From the NCBI GenBank assembly GCA_001513505.1, contig LFTM01000272.1, positions 5,378 through 14,190 of the forward strand: a stretch of 8,813 nucleotides of DNA. The letters run 5' to 3'. This DNA is from Clostridiales bacterium DTU092. GTDB taxonomy: Bacteria > Bacillota > Clostridia > Caldicoprobacterales > Caldicoprobacteraceae. The notes under the pieces were generated by a model that was not told the DNA's origin, did not search any database, and was given only the letters and a program-made list of their open reading frames with translations. The translations under genes and the position numbers were made by a program. Below, piece by piece: positions 1-6,507 of this stretch; positions within the stretch are counted from its first letter, which is position 1; each line of letters begins with the position of its first letter.

Positions 1-1
1 A

Positions 2-295
2 GATATCGATAGCAACAAGACAATGGCAGGCCTTGCTTACCTGATTTTCTTCCTGCCGCTCATAGTTTGTCCCCAGTCAAAATATGCGAAGTTTCACGCT
101 AATCAGTCGTTGATACTGCTCATTTTTGCGATTATGGGCAATATCATCTTAGGGATCATCCCAATCATCGGATGGATATTATTGCCTGTTTTTGCACTCC
201 TTGTTTTTATCTTAGCCATAATGGGTTTGGTCAACGGTTTTAGTGGCAAAGCCAAAAGGCTGCCCCTCATCGGGAAATTTGACATTTTGAAATAG
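2..295 (+). CDS. Tic20-like / DUF4870-type small membrane protein, 5' end missing
   Basis: The reading frame is open to the left edge. An ATG at 23 exists, but the codons before it read DIDSNKT, which continues the usual start of the conserved domain in this family, so the true start is probably upstream and this is a C-terminal part. What is visible is a hydrophobic stretch (LAYLIFFLPLIV), a polar link with the conserved KFHANQ motif, and two further membrane segments, ending in a short basic tail. The KFHANQ signature after the first membrane segment is typical of Tic20-like/DUF4870 proteins of Firmicutes, which often carry an N-terminal zinc ribbon that would lie outside the window. The function of bacterial members is unknown. 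A strong terminator follows about 95 bases downstream, so this gene ends its transcription unit. The family call is fairly sure and the role is not. Confidence 0.75.
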   Translation, partial: DIDSNKTMAGLAYLIFFLPLIVCPQSKYAKFHANQSLILLIFAIMGNIILGIIPIIGWILLPVFALLVFILAIMGLVNGFSGKAKRLPLIGKFDILK

Positions 296-388
296 CTTTG
301 AAAGTTATCAGCATTACAAGTGATTAAGAACACAAAAGCCCTGCAGGTGTGGAATATATACATATAATATTTATAGAATTATATAAAA

Positions 389-422
389 AGCCGGTGTATA
401 ATCGCCGGCTGATTTGTTTTTT
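389..422 (+). terminator. Rho-independent terminator after the Tic20-like gene
   Basis: An 8-bp stem pairs AGCCGGTG (389-396) with CGCCGGCT (403-410), including one G-T wobble. The loop is TATAAT and the stem is followed by GATTTGTTTTTT on the plus strand. It isolates the upstream gene from the chemotaxis receptor gene. Confidence 0.85.
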
Positions 423-457
423 GGTATTATTTACTCTCAAATGCTTTTTTTAGGGAA

Positions 458-502
458 ATATATGTTATATTAAAGATATATGTTGATATATATTATAACA
501 TA
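458..502. repeat. Direct plus inverted AT-rich repeats upstream of the chemoreceptor gene
   Basis: ATATATGTT occurs at 458-466 and again at 476-484, an 18-base period. TATGTTATA (461-469) recurs as a perfect inverted copy, TATAACATA, at 494-502. The cluster lies 70 to 115 bases before the receptor start, where a promoter or regulator site is expected. I found no good sigma-A or sigma-D promoter here: TTGATA at 483-488 has only a poor -10 partner. In such AT-rich DNA the repeats could be chance, so the operator reading is weak. Confidence 0.35.
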
Positions 503-571
503 CATAATTTTGTCGGTTGCTGAATGAGTTAACCGCAGAAGTTATAAAACCGTGGAGAGGAGTATAGTATT

Positions 572-2300
572 ATGAAACGCTTTTCCATGAATATGAGTAT
601 CAAGTGGCGAATTACTGTTTTATACCTTATTATTGTGCTGATACTTACAAGTGTTCTTACGGTGGTACTATACAATCTGACATCATCATTGCTGATGAAT
701 GAAGCGATTGACAGCGCATATAATGCAGCAGTGGAAGCCAGCAAATTAATAGATGTGGATGAATTTGTAAAACTTAGGACCATGGAAGATGAAGCTACTG
801 ATTCATATATCTCAATGAGAGAAGCCCTTGTAAAAGTTCGTGAGATAAGTGGTGCAAAATACGTTTATACTATGAGAAAAACTGATGAAGGGGATTTTAT
901 GTATGTGGTTAGATGGTTCTTCCGATGAAGATTTTTCACACATTGGCGAAACTGAAGAATCTGCGCCGGAATATGAACAGGCATGGAACGGTGAACCCTT
1001 TAAAGAAAGCATGGTTTTTCATGATGAAAAATGGGGAGCTCTTATCAGTACATATCATCCAATAAAGGATAAGACCGGGACGGTTGTAGGTATTATAGGA
1101 ATTGATTACAGTGTTGGAACGGTAATGGAGGGCCTTGTAAGGTTCAGAAATATATGTTTTGCCATAATGGCCATAGTTGCCGTGATAATTGTGGTAAGCG
1201 GATTATTGTTGTCTGACAGTATTTCGAAACCGATAAAAAGAGCTGCTAACTATTCAAAACAACTGGCAGATTTAAACCTTGGAATAGAGGTTTCTGAAAA
1301 AGAACTAAGACGAAAGGATGAACTTGGGGAACTGGCGCAATCGTTAAACAGCATTAGAGAAAACTTTCTAAGTATTATCACTAAAATAAGGGATTCGGCT
1401 GAACAGCTGGCAGCCACCTCACAGGAAATGACTGCATCATCAGAGGAATCATCAAATGCTATAGATGAGATAGCCAGAGCGGTTGAGGAAATTGCCAAAG
1501 GTGCGTCAGAACAAGCCCTTGATACAGAAACAGGTGTTTCAAAAGCGGTATCATTGGGTAATACTATCGATAAAGATGCTGAACAGGCCAATTATATTAA
1601 CAATGCTATTCATAATGTTATAGAATTTGTACAGGACGGACTAGCTGAAATTGAAAATCTGACTAAAATCACTGAAGAGAGCAATATAGCAAACGATACT
1701 ATTTCCGATGTCATCATGAAAACAAACGATAGCGCTCAAAAGATAAGCGAAGCCAGCAATCTTATTGCTTCTATCGCAGAGCAAACAAATCTTTTGGCTT
1801 TAAATGCTGCAATAGAGGCTGCCAGAGCAGGAGAATCCGGGAGGGGCTTCGCGGTTGTGGCGGATGAGATAAGGAAACTGGCGGAACAGTCAAAGAATTC
1901 CATAGTAACAATCGAGCAAATAGTTGAAGAACTGCAGATAAATTCACAAAATGCGGTAAACGCTGTGGAAAGGGTAACCCAAATCACAAAAGAACAGACT
2001 GAAAGCGTTATAAAGAGTGAGGAAAGATATAGAATGATTGATGAGGCGATGAAAGCTTCTCAACAAGCAATTATCGAATTGAATACATTAGGACAGGAAA
2101 TGGTTGAAATGAAAAATGCCATATTAACTACAATGGAGAACCTGTCTGCAATTGCACAAGAGAATTCTGCGTCTACTGAAGAAGTGACTTCCTTGGCTGA
2201 GCAACAAGCCACAGCCATAAAAGAACTCTCGGGTGTCAGCGAGAGTTTGGCACAGCTCGCCCAGGATTTGCAAAATACAATCTCAGAGTTCCATATGTAA
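572..2300 (+). pseudogene. Methyl-accepting chemotaxis protein, interrupted by a +1 frameshift near base 911
   Basis: This is a transmembrane chemoreceptor that would signal to CheA/CheW. It is split into a 118-codon 5' frame (572-928) and a longer 3' frame. Dropping one base at about 909-911 joins TYR-VAL-VAL directly to DGSSDEDF and restores a 575-residue receptor. In the repaired protein, segment 1 spans about residues 14-36. An extracellular Cache-like sensor spans about 37-193 and ends in the typical GIIGIDYS strand. Segment 2 is about 194-213, with HAMP from about 214 to 265 (DELGELAQSLN). The methyl-accepting signalling coiled coil follows, and its hairpin tip EQTNLLALNAAIEAARAGE starts near 403. 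There is no C-terminal CheR/CheB docking pentapeptide. The ribosome-binding site GGAGAGGAG (554-562) sits 9 bases before the ATG. The rest of the frame is intact, so this is a recent mutation or a sequencing error. As written, only a short sensor fragment is made from the normal start. Confidence 0.9.
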
Positions 2301-2319
2301 AAAAGCCAAATCATCATAC

Positions 2320-2347
2320 TAAAGAAGCAGTTAATAATTGTCGATAT
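2320..2347 (+). promoter_or_regulatory. Sigma-D (sigma-28) type promoter before the hemerythrin-cheX pair
   Basis: TAAA at 2320-2323 is followed after 16 bases by GTCGATAT at 2340-2347. The Bacillus sigma-D consensus is TAAA, 14-16 bases, GCCGATAT, so the -35 is exact and the -10 matches at 7 of 8 positions. Transcription would start near 2355, leaving a leader of about 80 bases. The site lies just after the chemoreceptor stop codon, where I see no terminator, so read-through from the receptor gene is also possible. Placing motility-type control on two taxis-related genes is biologically consistent. Confidence 0.7.
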
Positions 2348-2419
2348 TAGTTCAAAGAGCAGCAGCTGCACAATTATAAAAATCCATTCTGAAAGAAAGT
2401 AATTAAGAAAATATTTAAG

Positions 2420-2426
2420 AAAGGAA
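2420..2426 (+). promoter_or_regulatory. Ribosome-binding site that decides the hemerythrin start
   Basis: AAAGGAA at 2420-2426 is 10 bases before the ATG at 2437 but only one base before the in-frame GTG at 2428. The ATG is therefore preferred, and it gives the usual bacteriohemerythrin opening MLWKD. Confidence 0.65.
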
Positions 2427-2436
2427 TGTGGGTATT

Positions 2437-2865
2437 ATGCTTTGGAAAGACCAGTATAAACTTGGCGTTCCATTGATAGATGCGCAGCATAAAGAACTAT
2501 TTGGCCGTGTCGAAGCGTTTTTGCAGGTGTTGCGGTCGGAGGATTCTTGGGAGAATAAAATCCCGAAGATAAATGAGACGCTTGAGTTTATGAAAAGGTA
2601 CGTTGTAGAGCATTTCCATGATGAAGAAGAATACCAGTTAAGCATCAATTATCCCGGATATGAATTTCATAAACGGATACATGACGGTATGGTTGATTAT
2701 GTGCAAGACGTTTCCAGGCAATTCGAACAATCTACTGATAACGAGCATTTGATGCAACAGTTGGGAGGCAGGTTGCTGGCATGGTTGATTAACCATGTAG
2801 CCGCTGAAGATCAGCGGATAGCGGATTATGCTAAAAAGGAAGGGATGAGCGGAAATGATGAATAA
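2437..2865 (+). CDS. Bacteriohemerythrin (O2-binding di-iron protein)
   Basis: This is a 142-residue single-domain hemerythrin, the usual length for bacterial stand-alone forms. It is a soluble four-helix bundle that reversibly binds O2 at a di-iron centre. All seven iron ligands are visible, numbered from the ATG at 2437: H18 (DAQHKELF), H59 and E63 (EHFHDEE), H78 and H82 (HKRIH), and H120 and D125 (HVAAED). The opening MLWKDQYKLGVPLIDAQH is typical of clostridial members. There is no signal peptide or membrane segment, so the protein is cytoplasmic. The gene follows a sigma-D-like promoter, and its last 11 bases overlap the cheX start, which suggests translational coupling. The context points to an O2 sensor, carrier or scavenger tied to chemotaxis in an anaerobe. 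The family is certain; the link to taxis is inferred. Confidence 0.95.
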   Translation: MLWKDQYKLGVPLIDAQHKELFGRVEAFLQVLRSEDSWENKIPKINETLEFMKRYVVEHFHDEEEYQLSINYPGYEFHKRIHDGMVDYVQDVSRQFEQSTDNEHLMQQLGGRLLAWLINHVAAEDQRIADYAKKEGMSGNDE

Positions 2866-3316
2866 TATTTACAAAGCATTTGTTGATGCAACACAAAATG
2901 TGTTTAATTTGATGCTTAACATTTCAGAGATTTCCGATCATCCGGCTGGGGATTTCAAAAATGATGACGAGATTGATATCGCTGTCAGCATAGCAGGTGA
3001 CCTCCATGGAGATGTTATTTACCGTTTCCCAGTATCAACCTCTCTTAACATGGTGGAAATCATGAGCGGAATGCAGTTTGAGGAAGTTGACACCTTTGTC
3101 ACCTCTGCCATATCGGAGATTGCAAATATCATAAGCGGTAATGTTCTTACTGCACTTTCAAATAACGATATGCAGTGCAACATATCAACGCCGGTGTTAT
3201 ACAATCCTGATGAAGCTCAGGATGAAGATAAGAATTATGAACTGCAAACCAACCGCTGCATTAGCACAACAATTGGTGAGATATGTTTAGAAATAAGATT
3301 GAACCGGACCTATTGA
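2855..3316 (+). CDS. cheX: CheX-type CheY-P phosphatase
   Basis: This 153-residue protein belongs to the CheC/CheX/FliY phosphatase superfamily, which dephosphorylates CheY-P and so ends the flagellar-motor signal. The single active-site helix reads SEIANIISGN, with the ExxN pair at E88 and N91 as in CheX, where these residues coordinate the attack on the phospho-aspartate. One such helix, rather than the two found in CheC, and a length near 150 residues favour CheX. The start ATG lies inside the hemerythrin gene (11-base overlap, different frame) behind AAGGAAGGGA at 2836-2845. A second ATG at 2858 is equally possible. A terminator follows at 3357. No cheA, cheY or flagellar genes are in the window, so this is a satellite copy outside the main chemotaxis cluster. 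CheX-like domains also occur in proteins of unknown role, so the exact substrate is inferred. Confidence 0.85.
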   Translation: MMNNIYKAFVDATQNVFNLMLNISEISDHPAGDFKNDDEIDIAVSIAGDLHGDVIYRFPVSTSLNMVEIMSGMQFEEVDTFVTSAISEIANIISGNVLTALSNNDMQCNISTPVLYNPDEAQDEDKNYELQTNRCISTTIGEICLEIRLNRTY

Positions 3317-3356
3317 CAGGTGTCAGGAGATGATGAACCCGTGTAGAAGAGAGCAT

Positions 3357-3386
3357 AGGGCCACGATAAAGTGGCTCTTTTCTTTT
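3357..3386 (+). terminator. Rho-independent terminator after cheX
   Basis: An 8-bp stem pairs AGGGCCAC (3357-3364) with GTGGCTCT (3371-3378), including one G-T wobble. The loop is GATAAA and the stem is followed by TTTTCTTTT. It ends the hemerythrin-cheX transcript. Confidence 0.85.
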
Positions 3387-3399
3387 GGGTTCAGAAACC

Positions 3400-3438
3400 A
3401 TTTATTAAAAGAAAAGCCGGGCGTTTATAGAGCCCGGC
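3400..3438 (-). terminator. Rho-independent terminator of the glycoside hydrolase gene
   Basis: A perfect 7-bp GC stem, GCCGGGC (3416-3422) with GCCCGGC (3432-3438), has a 9-base loop. Read on the minus strand it is followed by TTTTCTTTTAATAAA. It lies 31 bases past the hydrolase stop codon and 14 bases from the cheX terminator, giving a face-to-face terminator pair between convergent genes. Confidence 0.85.
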
Positions 3439-3468
3439 ATATACAGGTTTGTTGCTCAAAAGTCCTGA

Positions 3469-5484
3469 TTAAATAGCGTTTCTTTCAACTGTTTCAGTTT
3501 TGATGTGCGTCTTTTCAGTCAACCCTTCCGCAACCTCATATAATCTGCTGTTTGTAAGAATTACGCTATTAATAAACTCTTCATAGGGTTTCTGGCATAC
3601 ATCAATGCAGCCAATCTGGCAGTTTTCGCCGTCATACCTTCCCAATGCCGGCTGATCATTCATAATAAAGTAGTGGGCGCCTACACAGTGGTTTGCTGAT
3701 GCTGCATTTTCCATGTAATATCTGAAGGCTATGGCTCTGTCTTCCTGGCTGTTAACGGCCACAAGTCCGTTTGTCATAATACCGCGGTCCAGTGCTCCGA
3801 AATGAAATTCACCTATCATTACGGGCATTCCGGTGGCCTTTCCAACCCTCTCCAGCTCGCTGTACGGATCCAATCTGTAGCAGTTAATTGAGAATACATC
3901 AAAATGCTGGCAGCCGGAATACAGAAGTTCACTTGATATATAAGCATACCTCATACCAAGATTCAGATGGTACGGGTCAACCTTTTTAACCGCTTCACTA
4001 GGTATTTTTACATAACGTTCTATCATAATTCTTGAAAAGTCTGTCAGATCTTCCTCTGCAGCAGCTGAAAGGCTAGTTGCCTTTCTGATGGGTTTTTTCA
4101 GGTCGTCAAAGGAATCAAAGTCTGTGTTCCAGCTTGAGTTTAAGTTGTTAATATCTCCACCGTAACGCTCGGACAGGAACATGATGAGAGCGTCTTTGGA
4201 GGCAAGCTCACACTCGTTTTCCAGAACTTCTTCCGCTATATTCAATCCGTCAACAAATCCCCATATAGGTTCATTTCTCAGGAAGTATCCAATCATGTAT
4301 CTGTCTCCTTCAAATGCTTTGAGCTGTTCAGCAAATACTGCTGAATTCCGTGTGTATTCATCGCTGAACACATCGGGAAAATCTCTGAAAACCTTTTTTT
4401 GGGTTGTGGGGAAGTTTTTCAGGGGCCATACATAGGGAAGCTTTGCATATCTTATGAAATCGAGGGAAGACCAATTGCCTATGGTGTTAAATCCCCATTC
4501 CAGCAGTCTGCGCTTTGTTATTTTTGCCCAGTTGTTCCACCATTCACTGCCGAAAGTCCTGATCAGATTTGCAACTCCGAAATTAAAAAAATCATATCCT
4601 TCATATATTTCTCCAATCTTCCATGCCTCACTGTATGTGCCTTCCTTATCCGGAAGCCAGGCAAACAACTTTTGGATGTCTTCAACATAACCGGCCTCAC
4701 CAGGTCTGACACAATCAAGTCCGGAACTGAAAAAGGCATTTCCGTTGGGATCCACCAGCCACCATCTGCGTCCGTCATGCTCTGTTCTAAAGTACCCGGT
4801 TGCTTCAAACTTTTTGTTTTTCCATCCACCATAGCGACTCCAGTCATCATTAAAAAAGCCTTTAGGAATAGGTTTTTTTGCTTCTTCAGTGAGATATGCA
4901 GTCATCTCTTCCACGCTATGGGTTTTGCCTGGCCAATCAGAATAAGCAGGTTGTCCAAGCTCATCAACAAGTATTTTATCGGGAAGCGGGTATTCCGGTT
5001 CCACATCGGTAAGGTATACATTGGAGAGTCTGAGTTTCTGATCGCTTGGCCATTTGAATATACCGATACCGAACCTGTTTATTTCATCGACGCGGACCTT
5101 GTTACCTTTTACGACGGTTTTCAGTTTGCCGGGTGTTCTCTTTAGAAACATTTCCTGTGAGTTGAGAGCTTCAAGGGGGAATGATAGTCTGGTCTTTAAT
5201 CCCGGCACGATACCCATAGTGACTTTCATATCGGGCTTGTCACTATCGTTCATGTATGTCCAAAACTCAAGGGAAATGCCCATAGCCCAACTTTCCAGAT
5301 TGACAACATCGAGAACGATGTATCGGGCTTTTTTCCAGTCGGTTCCTCCCGCTTTACCTTTTTGACCTGACAGCATAATCCGACCGCCTTCTTTTTCAGA
5401 TTTGATCAAAATATTGTGCTCATCGGTATATTCAATACTGCAGTTTGAATGTGTGAACTCAGCCAAATTAAACAGGTGTTTCAA
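3469..5484 (-). CDS. Intracellular clan GH-A glycoside hydrolase, GH50/agarase-like
   Basis: This 671-residue protein is encoded on the minus strand. Residues about 1-165 form a beta-rich, carbohydrate-binding-like domain, followed by a linker with VDELGQ and DWPGKTHS, motifs I associate with GH50-type agarase relatives. From about residue 225 a TIM-barrel catalytic domain begins (TGYFRTE, WWLVDPNG, FFSSGLDCVR). The clan GH-A acid/base is E405 in the RNEP motif after beta-strand 4. The nucleophile is E559 in MIGEFHFG. The C-terminal motif NDQPALGRYDGEN also fits this group. There is no signal peptide, so the enzyme should cleave imported oligosaccharides rather than polysaccharide outside the cell. 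True agarases are usually secreted, so a beta-galactoside-type or other substrate is as likely as agar. I chose the TTG at 5484 because AAGGGGG lies 8 bases before it; an ATG at 5535 has no ribosome-binding site. The gene is monocistronic. Confidence 0.75.
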   Translation of the reverse strand: MKHLFNLAEFTHSNCSIEYTDEHNILIKSEKEGGRIMLSGQKGKAGGTDWKKARYIVLDVVNLESWAMGISLEFWTYMNDSDKPDMKVTMGIVPGLKTRLSFPLEALNSQEMFLKRTPGKLKTVVKGNKVRVDEINRFGIGIFKWPSDQKLRLSNVYLTDVEPEYPLPDKILVDELGQPAYSDWPGKTHSVEEMTAYLTEEAKKPIPKGFFNDDWSRYGGWKNKKFEATGYFRTEHDGRRWWLVDPNGNAFFSSGLDCVRPGEAGYVEDIQKLFAWLPDKEGTYSEAWKIGEIYEGYDFFNFGVANLIRTFGSEWWNNWAKITKRRLLEWGFNTIGNWSSLDFIRYAKLPYVWPLKNFPTTQKKVFRDFPDVFSDEYTRNSAVFAEQLKAFEGDRYMIGYFLRNEPIWGFVDGLNIAEEVLENECELASKDALIMFLSERYGGDINNLNSSWNTDFDSFDDLKKPIRKATSLSAAAEEDLTDFSRIMIERYVKIPSEAVKKVDPYHLNLGMRYAYISSELLYSGCQHFDVFSINCYRLDPYSELERVGKATGMPVMIGEFHFGALDRGIMTNGLVAVNSQEDRAIAFRYYMENAASANHCVGAHYFIMNDQPALGRYDGENCQIGCIDVCQKPYEEFINSVILTNSRLYEVAEGLTEKTHIKTETVERNAI

Positions 5485-5492
5485 TTCATAAA

Positions 5493-5499
5493 CCCCCTT
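5493..5499 (-). promoter_or_regulatory. Ribosome-binding site that sets a TTG start for the hydrolase
   Basis: On the minus strand AAGGGGG is followed after 8 bases by TTG-AAA-CAC (protein start (M)KHLFNLAEF). The upstream in-frame ATG at 5535 has no comparable site. An ATG between the site and the TTG is out of frame and meets a stop at once. Confidence 0.7.
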
Positions 5500-5535
5500 A
5501 TTAATAATTTTGCTATAACACCTATATAATACCAT

Positions 5536-5564
5536 ATTATAGGCTGGAATATAGGCTAAACCAA
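5536..5564 (-). promoter_or_regulatory. Sigma-A promoter of the glycoside hydrolase gene, with 12-base direct repeat
   Basis: On the minus strand TTGGTT (5559-5564) and a perfect TATAAT (5536-5541) are separated by 17 bases. Transcription would start near 5529, about 45 bases before the TTG start codon. Within it, plus-strand TATAGGCT occurs at 5538-5545 and 5550-5557, a 12-base period that covers the -10 and the spacer and could be a repressor site. Confidence 0.65.
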
Positions 5565-5578
5565 TTGAATATATTCAA
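5565..5578. repeat. 14-bp perfect palindrome adjoining the hydrolase -35 element
   Basis: TTGAATATATTCAA is its own reverse complement and touches the -35 hexamer of the minus-strand promoter. A third copy of the half-site, TTGAAT, is at 5586-5591, so TTGAAT, ATTCAA and TTGAAT alternate. The position fits an activator site for the hydrolase, or an upstream site for the divergent operon. It does not match the CcpA cre consensus. Confidence 0.45.
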
Positions 5579-5614
5579 ATTTTCATTGAATTTAACTTTT
5601 ATAAGTTTTTTTCA

Positions 5615-5642
5615 TTGACAAATTTGATATTATCATCATAAT
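5615..5642 (+). promoter_or_regulatory. Probable sigma-A promoter of the ferredoxin operon
   Basis: A perfect TTGACA at 5615-5620 is followed after 16 bases by CATAAT (5637-5642). Other -10 choices in the AT-rich stretch are one or two bases away. The leader to the ferredoxin ATG would be about 90 bases. The large inverted repeat at 5641-5672 begins at the -10 and covers the likely transcription start. Confidence 0.6.
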
Positions 5643-5672
5643 ATATAAGTATATTATAAAATACTTATATAT
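5641..5672. promoter_or_regulatory. Probable operator: 12-8-12 perfect inverted repeat at the ferredoxin operon promoter
   Basis: ATATATAAGTAT (5641-5652) and ATACTTATATAT (5661-5672) are exact reverse complements around an 8-base centre. The element overlaps the -10 and start region of the operon, which ends in an ArsR-family repressor gene. It has no T-tract and sits in the leader, so it is not a terminator. AT-rich palindromes are described for BigR-type repressors. Autoregulation by the product of the third gene is my inference. Confidence 0.6.
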
Positions 5673-5737
5673 GTCTTATTTGTGGTGTTTTATATTTTCC
5701 AGATAGCAAAATTATTCAAGGTAAAGGGGAGAATAGT

Positions 5738-5935
5738 ATGAAAAAAGCAGTAGTAAATCAAAAAGAATGTGTAGCCTGTGGGGTTTGCGTAAAAACCTGT
5801 CCGCGTAAAGCTATAACCATATTTCATGGAATTTACGCAGATGTCAACGAAGATTTATGTATTGGATGCAGAAAATGTGAGAAAGCATGTCCTGCTTCGG
5901 TGATTCAAGTTGTGGAAAAGGAGGTTGCATCATGA
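5738..5935 (+). CDS. 2[4Fe-4S] ferredoxin (bacterial type)
   Basis: This 65-residue soluble ferredoxin carries one electron per cluster at low potential. Two complete cluster motifs are visible: C11-x2-C14-x2-C17-x3-C21-P and C41-x2-C44-x2-C47-x3-C51-P. As in the clostridial fold, the last Cys of each motif should complete the opposite cluster. AAAGGGGAGA ends about 5 bases before the ATG. The TGA stop overlaps the start of the next gene in an ATGA. The tight coupling suggests it delivers electrons to, or takes them from, the membrane Fe-S protein encoded next, rather than serving as the general cell ferredoxin. Confidence 0.93.
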   Translation: MKKAVVNQKECVACGVCVKTCPRKAITIFHGIYADVNEDLCIGCRKCEKACPASVIQVVEKEVAS

Positions 5936-6507
5936 AAAAATGGAACGATTATTTATGGATATTCTCTGCGGTATATATGATTTCAGGTTTTTTTAATATT
6001 CTGTTTGCCTGGATAGGACTTATCTGTTTCATTACTCCGTTATTGCTTTCGATAATAGGTAAGGGTAAAATATATTGCAACAGCTATTGTGGAAGGGGCC
6101 AGTTATTTGAATTATTGGGAAGCAGGTTGAAACTTTCTTCAAATCGCAGCATCCCTGCTTTTATAAGAAGTAAATGGTTTCGTTATGGGTTTTTAGCATT
6201 CTTTATGACCATGTTTGCAACAATGCTGTTTTCTACTTATTTAGTTTTTAACGGAACTAATGATTTAAAAGAAGTGGTTACTCTTTTATGGACGATTAAA
6301 CTCCCATGGAACTGGACGAATACCAGTACAGTATCACCTTGGGTTGCACAGTTCGCTTTCGGATTTTACAGTGTTATGCTTACGTCCACGATTTTGGGGC
6401 TGATAACAATGTTTATCTTTAAACCCCGTTCATGGTGTGTCTATTGTCCCATGGGAACAATGACTCAGGCTATAAGCATACTTAAGTACAGAAAGAAGGG
6501 GATATAA
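5932..6507 (+). CDS. NapH/NosR-type membrane protein with Fe-S cysteine motifs (Fer4_5-like)
   Basis: This 191-residue membrane protein has about four transmembrane segments (near residues 7-25, 26-44, 84-105 and 138-163). Two short cysteine motifs lie at membrane edges: C49-x3-C53 followed by GRGQ, and W-C169-x2-C172-PMGTMTQ. Paired Cys motifs of this form, the second ending in CPxG, are the mark of NapH/NosR/CcoG-type electron-transfer membrane proteins. Those often carry a fused C-terminal polyferredoxin. Here it is absent, and a separate ferredoxin is encoded immediately upstream. The start ATG at 5932 has an ideal AAAAGGAGG seven bases before it and overlaps the ferredoxin stop by four bases. 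An in-frame ATG at 5887 lies inside the ferredoxin gene and has no such site. It probably passes electrons between ferredoxin and a membrane or thiol/sulfur partner. The partner and direction are unknown. Confidence 0.8.
   Translation: MKKWNDYLWIFSAVYMISGFFNILFAWIGLICFITPLLLSIIGKGKIYCNSYCGRGQLFELLGSRLKLSSNRSIPAFIRSKWFRYGFLAFFMTMFATMLFSTYLVFNGTNDLKEVVTLLWTIKLPWNWTNTSTVSPWVAQFAFGFYSVMLTSTILGLITMFIFKPRSWCVYCPMGTMTQAISILKYRKKGI

Noticed and set aside
899..928. Programmed ribosomal frameshift in the chemoreceptor
   Set aside because: No slippery heptamer, internal Shine-Dalgarno or strong downstream structure is visible, and chemoreceptors are not known to use recoding.
2428..2436. GTG at 2428 as the hemerythrin start
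   Set aside because: The AAAGGAA site is only one base away, too close to use, while the ATG at 2437 is well spaced and gives the family's usual N-terminus.
4399..5145. A 248-codon plus-strand open frame
   Set aside because: It lies fully antisense to the glycoside hydrolase, whose catalytic and linker motifs are clear. It has no ribosome-binding site and its protein resembles no domain.
5485..5535. ATG at 5535 as the hydrolase start
   Set aside because: No ribosome-binding site precedes it, it overlaps the -10 region of the likely promoter, and the extra 17 residues look like non-coding sequence.
5887..5931. Longer start (ATG at 5887) for the membrane Fe-S protein
   Set aside because: It would lie deep within the ferredoxin gene without a ribosome-binding site. 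The ATG at 5932 has an ideal AGGAGG seven bases before it and the normal ATGA overlap.
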